Shown here piece by piece: positions 1 to 5,009 of a stretch of DNA of 5,753 nucleotides (position 1 is its first letter; each line of letters starts with the position of its first letter). The position numbers were made by a program, and so were the translations under genes. Below the pieces are notes generated by a model. The model had not been told where the DNA came from. It did not search any database and saw only the letters and a program-made list of their open reading frames with translations. Location of the stretch: contig JBBSIG010000164.1 in NCBI GenBank assembly GCA_038232215.1, positions 1 to 5,753 of the forward strand, given 5' to 3'. This stretch comes from JBBSIG01 sp038232215. Its GTDB lineage: Bacteria > Actinomycetota > Thermoleophilia > Gaiellales > Gaiellaceae.

Positions 1-123
1 ACGCTCGACGAGGTGGGACGTGCCTTCAACGTCACGCGGGAGCGGATCCGTCAGATCGAGAATCAGAGCCTGAAGAAGCTGCGCGCGCTCGCCGACGCGC
101 AGACGCTGCGCGACGTCGCGTAG
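1..123 (+). CDS. rpoD: RNA polymerase primary sigma factor, C-terminal end (partial)
   Basis: The frame is open from the left edge to TAG at 121-123, giving the last 40 residues of a protein whose start lies outside the window. They match sigma-70 region 4.2, the helix-turn-helix that reads the promoter -35 element: a first helix (LDEVGRAFNV), a turn, and the recognition helix TRERIRQIENQSLKKLR, followed by a short tail ending LRDVA. The TRERIRQIE core with a downstream LKKLR is characteristic of group-1 and closely related group-2 sigma factors, and is not found in ECF or SigB-type factors. By family knowledge it joins core RNA polymerase for housekeeping transcription. The gene is followed at once by a strong hairpin and faces a convergent gene. 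I cannot tell a primary sigma factor (RpoD/SigA) from a close group-2 paralogue from this fragment, so the symbol is provisional. Confidence 0.9.
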   Translation, partial: TLDEVGRAFNVTRERIRQIENQSLKKLRALADAQTLRDVA

Positions 124-125
124 GA

Positions 126-154
126 GCGCGGGGGAACGCATGGTTTCCCCGCGC
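126..154 (+). terminator. Hairpin terminator after the sigma factor gene
   Basis: Three bases after the sigma factor stop codon lies an 11-bp stem. Arm 126-136 pairs with 144-154 (ten Watson-Crick pairs, one G-T), around a 7-nt loop at 137-143. The stem is almost all G-C at its base and A-T next to the loop. No long T run follows, only a C/T-rich CCCCTCCTT stretch, so it is either a T-poor intrinsic terminator as seen in high-GC bacteria or a 3'-end stabilising stem. Confidence 0.7.
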
Positions 155-201
155 GCCCCTCCTTATCCGCTTCGGCGTCAGAGATCTGAGCTCGGGCTCC
201 C

Positions 202-218
202 GCCCGGCCAAGCCGGGC
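202..218. terminator. Second perfect hairpin in the convergent gap
   Basis: GCCCGGC (202-208) and GCCGGGC (212-218) form a perfect 7-bp stem around the loop CAA. It lies between the ends of the sigma factor gene (+) and the secreted-protein gene whose stop is at 278 (minus), so it could end transcription from the right, or from both sides. No T tract is seen on either strand. A short direct repeat, GGGCTCC at 194-200 and 215-221, overlaps it. Confidence 0.45.
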
Positions 219-277
219 TCCGCCCACGGCGCATCGGCTCTTCGACCGCGCCGAACCGCACGTCTGGCTCCGCGGCC

Positions 278-1147
278 TCAGCGCCCGAACGTCACCCGTA
301 CGACGTACGACAGGCTCACGTCGGCGACCTGCGCGCGGATCCTCCAGCAGCCTGCAGTCGGGAAGGAGACGGGCGCTGCCCACACGGCGCTGCCGCGGAA
401 GCCCTCCTGCCGGCCGCGGTTGACGCCGTGGACGAGCAGCGGGGGCGACTGCGCGTCGAGGCGCTCGCCGCGAACCGAGAGTGCGCCGTCGACGCCCGCG
501 GCCCACCAGTAGAGCTTGGTGCCGATCGACCCGGGCGGCCCTTCCGGCCAGCGCTGCTCGGGCCTCGCGGCGATGATGCCGTCATCTGGGAGCCTCGTCC
601 ACAGCGCGCCGTTGCCGTGGTAGCTCGGCCTCGGCGCTAGTCCAGGCGGCTCGCTGGCGTTCGGGATCGTCACCGAGCATTCCGGCGTCGTGGTCACGAC
701 GCGCAGGAGCGTCTGCGAGCGGTACGGCTCGGCGTAATCGTTGCTCTCCTGTACGAAGAACATGCGCCCGCGGCTGTACGCCGCGCATCCGGGGCACCAG
801 TACGCGAGCGTGTAGTCACCCGGGTCGAGAAGCGGCACGGTGACCGTCGCGATCCCGCGCCCGCCTCGGTCGGGGACGAGTGAGCCGACGAACGCAAGCC
901 GCGAGTCGAAGCGCGAGTGGACGTCGGTCGCGAGCTCGTTCCGAACCAGGTAGAGGCGGACGAGCCGCGCCAGGGGCTTTCTCCGCTGGCTCGCCGTGAA
1001 GCTCCTCGGCGTGCCGCCGGTGCGAATCGTGACGCGGTCGTTCGGCGCTGCGCTCGTGCGGTCGAACAGGAAGAACAGCGCCGCGGGTGCGTCTGCGGGC
1101 GCCGCCAGCGCCGCGAGGACAAGCGCAATAGTCACCAGCCGCTTCAT
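278..1147 (-). CDS. Exported protein of unknown function with a CPGC motif
   Basis: A 289-residue protein. Residues 1-23 form a clear signal peptide: MKR, then a run of L/A/V, then an Ala-rich end at about APAA. This signal fixes the start at 1147, because the open frame continues far upstream with no sensible N-terminus. Residues about 24-133 look like a beta-sandwich (alternating beta segments, RLYLVRNELAT, then LLDPGDYTLAYWCPGC) ending in a CxxC pair, C118 and C121. Two further cysteines, C157 and C267, sit in the second half. Residues about 176-289 resemble, from memory, a conserved C-terminal region of actinobacterial and Chloroflexi secreted proteins: a YHGNGALW segment, a KLYWW segment, ERLDAQSPPL, then FPTAGCWRI and a final beta strand. 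No enzyme motif is recognised. The four cysteines could form disulfides outside the cell. A GGAG lies only 2 nt before ATG, a poor ribosome site. The gene follows 1207-1707 by 59 nt on the same strand, so it is probably co-transcribed. Function unknown. Confidence 0.82.
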   Translation of the reverse strand: MKRLVTIALVLAALAAPADAPAALFFLFDRTSAAPNDRVTIRTGGTPRSFTASQRRKPLARLVRLYLVRNELATDVHSRFDSRLAFVGSLVPDRGGRGIATVTVPLLDPGDYTLAYWCPGCAAYSRGRMFFVQESNDYAEPYRSQTLLRVVTTTPECSVTIPNASEPPGLAPRPSYHGNGALWTRLPDDGIIAARPEQRWPEGPPGSIGTKLYWWAAGVDGALSVRGERLDAQSPPLLVHGVNRGRQEGFRGSAVWAAPVSFPTAGCWRIRAQVADVSLSYVVRVTFGR

Positions 1148-1206
1148 CGCTCCGATACGGGGAAGTACATCAGGGCAGGAAGGTCGGTTCCATTCTCCGC
1201 GTGAAG

Positions 1207-1707
1207 CTAGCCCGGGCAGTCGCTCGAGTTCGCGGCTACCTGCAAGGCAAGCGGCCCCCGGCCGAGCGTGACGGCTGTGACGTGCGTGCCGAAGACGCGA
1301 AACACGAGGTTCCCGAGCCGGTAGAGCGTCACGGATCCCTTCTTGGAGAGTCGCTCGAGCCGTTTGCCGTAGATCCGGGTGAGGTCGGCGGCGGGCGAGC
1401 ACGGTCCCACGCCGGAGGCCATCTTGAAGAAGCTGCCGTACGTGCTTACGGCGACGCCCGCGTTCGAGCTGCTCGGCAGGTAGATCTCGACCCGTGACTT
1501 CGGGAAGGTGAGCCGGGTGTAGCCCTCCTCGAGTCGATCGGTCAGCACCGGCCTGCCGAAGATGGCGCGGTAGGCCTTCGTCGTCAGTCCGAGCCTCGCG
1601 CCGCCGATCGACGTCTGCGAGATCGTGGGCGTCGGGAGCGCGGAGGCCGCCGGCGCGGTGAAGAATAGGAGTCCCGAGACGGCCGCGACGATCGTGGTAG
1701 AGCGCAT
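1207..1707 (-). CDS. Small exported protein, BamE/SmpA-like fold suspected
   Basis: A 166-residue protein. Residues 1-23 are a signal peptide: MRSTT, a hydrophobic core (VAAVSGLLFF), and an ASA cleavage site after which LPTPTIS begins. The mature part appears to be made of two similar halves. The first starts IGGARLGLTTKAYRAIFGRP (33-52) and continues with strands TRLTFPKSRVEIYLP. The second starts with a comparable turn-helix (GVGPCSPAADLTRIYGKRL, 99-117) followed by VTLYRLGNLVFRVFGTHVTAVTLG. A Gly-rich turn, a helix ending in a 'G-[KR]' step, then beta hairpins is the pattern of BamE/SmpA-like small domains, but this is a fold guess and not a homology result. Two cysteines, C103 and C164, could pair. 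There is no lipobox cysteine after the signal, so it is probably soluble or loosely wall-associated and not a lipoprotein. No Shine-Dalgarno of normal spacing is present; a -10-like TACCTT sits 7 nt before ATG. Function unknown. Confidence 0.82.
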   Translation of the reverse strand: MRSTTIVAAVSGLLFFTAPAASALPTPTISQTSIGGARLGLTTKAYRAIFGRPVLTDRLEEGYTRLTFPKSRVEIYLPSSSNAGVAVSTYGSFFKMASGVGPCSPAADLTRIYGKRLERLSKKGSVTLYRLGNLVFRVFGTHVTAVTLGRGPLALQVAANSSDCPG

Positions 1708-1714
1708 CCCCGGG

Positions 1715-1720
1715 AAGGTA
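1715..1720 (-). promoter_or_regulatory. -10-like element, possible leaderless start for the 1707 gene
   Basis: Read on the minus strand this is TACCTT, matching the TAnnnT pattern of sigma-70 -10 elements, and it ends 7 nt before the ATG at 1707. Transcription from it would begin at or next to the start codon. No convincing -35 is seen at 16-19 bp spacing. The assignment rests on position and on similar spacing at two other genes here. Confidence 0.45.
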
Positions 1721-1746
1721 CAGCCGCTCGCGATTCACATGTTCCT

Positions 1747-1752
1747 TACACT
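1747..1752 (+). promoter_or_regulatory. -10-like element, possible leaderless start for the M20 peptidase
   Basis: TACACT fits the TAnnnT -10 pattern and ends 6 nt before the ATG at 1759, so the transcript start would fall on the start codon. No Shine-Dalgarno precedes this ATG, and no clear -35 is visible. Together with the TACCTT on the other strand, it makes 1708-1758 a compact divergent promoter region. Confidence 0.5.
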
Positions 1753-1758
1753 CGCCGG

Positions 1759-3081
1759 ATGGATCAGGCCTGGCTCGACGAGCTGTCGGAGTTCCTGCGC
1801 ATTCCCAGCGTGAGCGCCGATCCGGCGCATCGGGCCGACGTCCTGCGCGCGGGGGAATGGGTCTGCGAGCGCGTCCGCGCGGCGGGCGGTGACGCCGAGC
1901 TCGTCAACTGGCACGGCCAGCCGCTCGCGATCGGCGAGGTTCGCGCCTCGACCGGCGCGCGCGAGGCTCCGACGGTGATGATCTACGGCCACTTCGACGT
2001 CCAACCGCCGGCGCCGCTCGAGCTCTGGGACAGCCCGCCGTTCGAGCCGACGGTGCGGGACGGGCTCCTGTACGCTCGCGGGGTCTGCGACGACAAGGGA
2101 CAGCTCTTCATGCTGCTGAAGGCGGCCGAGCAGCTGGCACACGAGCGCGCCCTTCCCGTGAACGTTCGGTTCTGCTGCGACGGCGAGGAGGAGACGGGCG
2201 GCCACTCGATCGTGGACTTCCTCCGCGCCGACGCGCGCGGCGCCGACGCCTGCGTGATCTTCGACAGCGGGATGCTCCGTCGCGGGGTTCCGGCCTTCAA
2301 CGTCGCGACGCGAGGGCTCGCCTACTTCCACGTGCGCGTCCGGACGGGCAGGGGGGACCTGCACTCGGGCGTCTTCGGCGGCGCGGCGCTGAACGCCCTG
2401 CACGCGCTCGTTCAGATGCTCTCCGCGGCGCTTCCGCGCGACGGCCGCCTGCCGGAGAGGCTGCGCCAGGGAGTCGCCCCGGCGGCCGCGGAGGAGCTCG
2501 AGGCCTGGGCCGAGCTCCAGCCGGGGGCAGAGGTGCTCGCCGAGCAGGGGGCGGTCCCGGCGGACGAGCGGGCCGCCGACGAGCTCTACCTGCGCACCTG
2601 GGCGGAGCCCGCGGTCGACGTCCACGGGCTCGCCGGCGGGTCGCCGCTCCTGCAGAAGACGGTGCTACCGGTGCTCGCGGAGGCGAACGTCTCGATCCGA
2701 CTGGCGCCTGGACAGGACGTCGCGCAGGTCGCCCGGGAGCTGGGCGAGCTGCTCCGGGAGTCGGCGCCCGCGGGCGCCGAGGTCGAGATCGAGCTGCTCT
2801 CGTCCGCCGCGCCCGGCCTCGTCCGTCCCGACGCCCCCGCCGTCCAGCTCGGCCTCGACGCATTCGAGCGCGTGCTGGGGGTGCGCCCGCTCCTGATCCG
2901 GACGGGCGGCACGCTGCCCATCGTGCCGGCGCTCGCGGAGCGCGGGATCGCCACGATCATCACGGGCTTCGTGCTCCCGGACGGCAACGTCCATGCCCCG
3001 AACGAGCGCCTGCCGCTCGAGTACCTACCGCTCGGGATCGAGGCCGCGCGCGAGCTCTACGTCACCTTCGCGGCGCTGTAA
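1759..3081 (+). CDS. M20-family zinc metallopeptidase (dipeptidase-like)
   Basis: A 440-residue cytosolic hydrolase of the M20 (ArgE/DapE/ACY1/CPG2/carnosinase) family, which uses two metal ions, usually zinc, to cleave dipeptides or N-acyl amino acids. Every hallmark is visible. H78 and D80 are in YGHFDVQP. D111 in GVCDDKG is the bridging ligand. E144/E145 in DGEEETGG are the catalytic base and a ligand. D169 is in FDSG, and H412 in GNVHAPNE is the final ligand. The lid (dimerisation) domain runs from about 180 to 300 and contains DLHSG (H202), which in carnosinase-type enzymes reaches into the partner's active site. RTGGTLP (381-387) matches the substrate-binding arginine/glycine loop. Length and motif spacing fit the carnosinase-like/PepV-type branch better than ArgE or DapE, but the substrate cannot be read from sequence. 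There is no signal peptide. The start is supported by the typical N-terminus (LDELSEFLRIPSVSA); there is no Shine-Dalgarno, and a TACACT box lies 6 nt upstream. It is divergent from the secreted-protein pair. Confidence 0.95.
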   Translation: MDQAWLDELSEFLRIPSVSADPAHRADVLRAGEWVCERVRAAGGDAELVNWHGQPLAIGEVRASTGAREAPTVMIYGHFDVQPPAPLELWDSPPFEPTVRDGLLYARGVCDDKGQLFMLLKAAEQLAHERALPVNVRFCCDGEEETGGHSIVDFLRADARGADACVIFDSGMLRRGVPAFNVATRGLAYFHVRVRTGRGDLHSGVFGGAALNALHALVQMLSAALPRDGRLPERLRQGVAPAAAEELEAWAELQPGAEVLAEQGAVPADERAADELYLRTWAEPAVDVHGLAGGSPLLQKTVLPVLAEANVSIRLAPGQDVAQVARELGELLRESAPAGAEVEIELLSSAAPGLVRPDAPAVQLGLDAFERVLGVRPLLIRTGGTLPIVPALAERGIATIITGFVLPDGNVHAPNERLPLEYLPLGIEAARELYVTFAAL

Positions 3082-3159
3082 CGGAAGAGCCCCCGCGCCC
3101 GCCCATGCGACGTTGGATGGGAACCAGCCGAGCTCCTGAGCCGATCGGAACGGCGACGA

Positions 3160-3171
3160 GGCAGTGCTGCC
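3160..3171. repeat. Short perfect palindrome upstream of the MBL-like gene
   Basis: GGCAGTGCTGCC is a perfect inverted repeat (5-bp arms, TG centre) lying 32 bp before the GTG at 3204. If transcription starts at that GTG, it would cover about -44 to -33, where a regulator or activator could bind. It is short enough to occur by chance in GC-rich DNA. Confidence 0.25.
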
Positions 3172-3191
3172 GCGGCGCGCCCGAGCGTCAG

Positions 3192-3197
3192 TAGGAT
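3192..3197 (+). promoter_or_regulatory. -10-like element, possible leaderless start for the MBL-like gene
   Basis: TAGGAT fits TAnnnT and ends 6 nt before the GTG at 3204, the same geometry as at the M20 gene. No Shine-Dalgarno lies between it and the start codon. No clear -35 at 17 bp spacing (that position reads GCCGCG). Confidence 0.5.
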
Positions 3198-3203
3198 CGG
3201 CCC

Positions 3204-3866
3204 GTGCGTGAATTGCGACCTGGCCTGTGGCACTGGGCGGCGCCGCACCCGGACTGGCGGCCGACCGAGCCGTGGAGCGAGAACGTGTCGTCCTACGCGA
3301 TCGACGACGGGGAGCGGCTGCTGCTCTTCGATCCGCTGGCCGTTCCGAGCGAGATCGAGGAGCGCGCGGCCGGTCGCGAGACGGCGATCGTGCTCACCGC
3401 GCCGTGGCATGAGCGCGACGCGCAGAGCCTCGTCGAACGGCTCGGCGTGCCGGTCTACACGCCGCTGCCCGATACGGCGGAATACCTCATGCGAACGTAC
3501 GGCCTCACCGCCGAGCAGGCTGGGGACGGGAGCCCCGACCTGATCTGGCTGCTCCGCGAGAACAAGGGCGAGGCGCGCCCGTACTCGGCCGGCGACCGGC
3601 TGCCCGTCGGGGTCGAGGCGTTCCCCGGACAGAAGCCGAACGACGCGGTGCTCTGGATCGAGAGCCACCGCGCTGTCCTCGCCGGCGACACGCTCGCCGA
3701 CTTCGGCGAAGGCCCCCAGATCAACCCCCGCTGGCTTGGCGCAGACGTGACGCGCGAGCAGGTCGTCGAGGGGTTGCGCCCGCTGCTCGCGCTCCCGGTG
3801 GAGCACCTGCTCGGGACGCATGGGGGGCCATACGATCGGGCCGCCCTCGAGCGCGCGCTCTCCTGA
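3204..3866 (+). CDS. Metallo-beta-lactamase-fold-like protein with altered metal motif
   Basis: A 220-residue protein, short for an MBL hydrolase (usually about 200-300). The opening beta strands look right: GLWHWAAPHP (7-16), then NVSSYAIDDGERLLLFDPL (27-45), matching the usual 'N-x-x-Y-hydrophobic-D-dG-hydrophobic-D' start of the fold. Where the family carries HxHxDH, this protein has LTAPWHERDA (64-73), keeping only H69 and an aspartate, D72, shifted by one place. Later motifs are better preserved: GDTL (161-164, ligand D162) and LGTHGGPYDR (203-212, H206), the usual final histidine region. It therefore probably has the MBL fold, with either one metal site or an altered one. Members of this fold act on thioesters, lactones, phosphoesters and other substrates; I cannot name one here. 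It is cytosolic, with no signal peptide. GTG start chosen because the fold's first strand follows directly and a TAGGAT box lies 6 nt upstream. The gap from the M20 stop is 122 bp, so separate transcription is likely. Confidence 0.8.
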   Translation: MRELRPGLWHWAAPHPDWRPTEPWSENVSSYAIDDGERLLLFDPLAVPSEIEERAAGRETAIVLTAPWHERDAQSLVERLGVPVYTPLPDTAEYLMRTYGLTAEQAGDGSPDLIWLLRENKGEARPYSAGDRLPVGVEAFPGQKPNDAVLWIESHRAVLAGDTLADFGEGPQINPRWLGADVTREQVVEGLRPLLALPVEHLLGTHGGPYDRAALERALS

Positions 3867-3979
3867 GGGCCGGGCCTAGAAGTCGATCCGCGTCACGACC
3901 CGGCACGGAGTCGGCAGCCACCGAGTACGTCCCATCGGTCGTCGTTAATTGCAAATCTTGAGTGTGCGCTGTGGGTGGC

Positions 3980-3999
3980 TCGCCGGAGGACTCCGCCGA
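3980..3999. promoter_or_regulatory. Imperfect dyad in the lactonase upstream region
   Basis: TCGCCGGAGGACTCCGCCGA is a 20-base imperfect inverted repeat: CGGAG and CTCCG arms around GA, one C/C mismatch, then three more pairs outside. The central gap is too short for a good RNA hairpin, so a protein-binding dyad is more likely than a terminator. It lies just upstream of a possible -10 (TACTCT, 4012-4017) and would overlap that promoter's -35 region. Confidence 0.35.
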
Positions 4000-4011
4000 C
4001 CTGATCTCTCC

Positions 4012-4017
4012 TACTCT
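4012..4017 (+). promoter_or_regulatory. Possible -10 element for the lactonase gene
   Basis: TACTCT fits TAnnnT. It would start a transcript near 4024 with a leader of about 75 nt that contains the 4062-4075 palindrome and the Shine-Dalgarno. The -35 position reads GACTCC, a poor match, so this is tentative. Confidence 0.25.
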
Positions 4018-4061
4018 CGGACGAGGCCGCCTACATGATTCGGGAGGCGATCAATCTCACG

Positions 4062-4075
4062 GGTGGCTGGCCACC
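4062..4075 (+). promoter_or_regulatory. Perfect palindrome just upstream of the lactonase ribosome site
   Basis: GGTGGC, TG, GCCACC form a perfect 6-bp inverted repeat ending 11 nt before the Shine-Dalgarno. As DNA it could be an operator; as RNA the 2-nt loop would force the innermost pair open, leaving a short stem. Its arm repeats words found further upstream. Confidence 0.4.
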
Positions 4076-4086
4076 TGGTGTTAGCG

Positions 4087-4093
4087 AAGGAGG
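4087..4093 (+). promoter_or_regulatory. Strong Shine-Dalgarno deciding the lactonase start
   Basis: AAGGAGG lies 5 nt before the ATG at 4099, a near-perfect ribosome binding site. It decides against the in-frame upstream GTG at 4063, which has no such site and falls inside the palindrome. Confidence 0.85.
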
Positions 4094-4098
4094 AGCAC

Positions 4099-5007
4099 AT
4101 GGAGCACGGGCCGACCCAGGTCCTCGTCAGCGGACTCGGACATCCCGAGGGGCCGTACGTCCTGCCCGACGGGCGCATCATCTTCGCGAATACCTACTTC
4201 AGCGAGATCGGCGTCTGGGAGGAGGGTAAGGGCAAGTCGACGTTCGCGCATACCGGCGGCGGCCCCAATGCGTGCATGCTCGGCTCCGACGGCTACGTCT
4301 ACGTCACGCAGACGCCGAACGTCGGCGCATGGAAGGCGCCGGAGTTCCGCCCCCCGTCGATCCAGCGCGCGTCGATGGACGGCGAGGTGGAGATCGTGGC
4401 AACCGAGATCGAGGGCATTCGGTTCAACGGGCCGAACGACCTCACCTTCGGGCCCGACGAGCGACTCTATTTCACCGACTCCGGCGACTGGGAGCCCGAG
4501 ACGAAGCCGCATCCGGGCTACATCTTCGCGCTGGACGCAAGCGGCGGCGGCGAGGTCGTCGAGGAGCTCGGCCACGTCTACCCGAACGGAATCGTTGCAG
4601 AGCCCGACGGGTCGATCGTCTGGGTCGAGTCGTACACCTTGAAGGTCTGGCGGCGGCGGCCGGACGGATCGAAGGAGGAGCTGCACACACTCGCCGAGGG
4701 GCACATCCCAGACGGCCTCAAGGTCGACGCGGGCGGCCAGCTGTGGATCACGACGGTCAGCTCCGGGGGCGTCGACGTGCTCGGCCACGACGGCACGCAC
4801 AAGGGCTTCGTCGCGACAGGGGGCGTCCCGCTCAACGTCGTCTTCGGCGGCACGGCGATCTACATCACGGACATGGGGGTCTTCGACACCACCTCGGCCG
4901 ATGTGCCGCTGAACGGAAACCTGCTGCGGGTCGAGGTCGGCGTCGAAGGGATGCCGCTGTTCCGGGGCGCGGTGGGAGCGCCTAGCGGAGGTTGCCTGCG
5001 CGGCTGA
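4099..5007 (+). CDS. SMP-30/gluconolactonase-family lactone hydrolase
   Basis: A 302-residue six-bladed beta-propeller enzyme of the SMP-30/gluconolactonase/LRE family, metal-dependent hydrolases of sugar and other lactones (gluconolactone, xylonolactone and similar). Family residues are all recognisable: E17 in LGHPEGP (first metal ligand), N113 in NGPNDLTFG (substrate contact), N163 in YPNGIV (metal ligand) and D205 in IPDGLKVD (metal ligand and catalytic base). Blade-like repeats recur as DGRIIFANTYFSEIGVW, DGYVYVTQT, DERLYFTDSGD, DGSIVWVESYTLKVW, GGQLWITTVSSGGVDVL and TAIYITDMG. Length is typical. There is no signal peptide, so it is probably cytosolic. The start at 4099 is set by AAGGAGG five bases upstream. 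The usual family ending (GMPLFRG) is followed by a 12-residue tail. The 232-bp upstream gap with repeats and dyads suggests individual regulation, perhaps substrate-responsive. It ends 2 bp from a convergent gene. No sugar dehydrogenase or transporter sits beside it, so the natural substrate stays open. Confidence 0.93.
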   Translation: MEHGPTQVLVSGLGHPEGPYVLPDGRIIFANTYFSEIGVWEEGKGKSTFAHTGGGPNACMLGSDGYVYVTQTPNVGAWKAPEFRPPSIQRASMDGEVEIVATEIEGIRFNGPNDLTFGPDERLYFTDSGDWEPETKPHPGYIFALDASGGGEVVEELGHVYPNGIVAEPDGSIVWVESYTLKVWRRRPDGSKEELHTLAEGHIPDGLKVDAGGQLWITTVSSGGVDVLGHDGTHKGFVATGGVPLNVVFGGTAIYITDMGVFDTTSADVPLNGNLLRVEVGVEGMPLFRGAVGAPSGGCLRG

Positions 5008-5009
5008 CG

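Larger units (their letters stand above)
3916..4075. repeat. Repeated GGTGGC/GCCACC elements before the lactonase gene
   Basis: Within 160 bp the same short word recurs four times: AGCCACC at 3916-3922 (inverted), GGTGGCT at 3974-3980, GGTGGCT at 4062-4068, and GCCACC at 4070-4075. The last two form a perfect palindrome. The two direct copies share eight bases, GGGTGGCT at 3973-3980 and 4061-4068. This arrangement could be operator half-sites for a regulator of the downstream gene. The rest of the 3867-4098 gap holds a short AT-rich patch (about 3945-3960), out of character with the GC-rich surroundings, and no supported gene. Confidence 0.4.

Noticed and set aside
227..253. CGGCGC and GCGCCG arms 15 nt apart
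   Set aside because: A 6-bp all-GC stem with a long loop is expected by chance in this composition.
278..1738. Longer 486-codon version of the CPGC protein starting near 1738
   Set aside because: Its first 197 codons lie out of frame over the 1207-1707 protein and read as Arg-rich shadow sequence. A clear signal peptide begins at 1147.
1735..2625. Minus-strand open frame opposite the M20 peptidase
   Set aside because: The plus frame carries every M20 metal ligand in order; the minus frame shows no recognisable domain.
3102..3121. CCCAT and ATGGG arms after the M20 stop as a terminator
   Set aside because: Only five pairs with a 10-nt loop and no T tract.
3876..3934. Short minus-strand frame ending TPCRVVTRIDF, possibly the remnant of a gene's C-terminus
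   Set aside because: The ending looks protein-like, but the frame is only 19 codons, is preceded by an in-frame stop, and has no ribosome site. Too little to call a pseudogene.
4063..4098. Upstream in-frame GTG start for the lactonase
   Set aside because: It has no ribosome site and sits inside a palindrome, whereas ATG 4099 has AAGGAGG five bases upstream.
4035..4229. 64-codon plus-strand open frame overlapping the lactonase start
   Set aside because: No Shine-Dalgarno, and most of it is a shadow of the lactonase in another frame.
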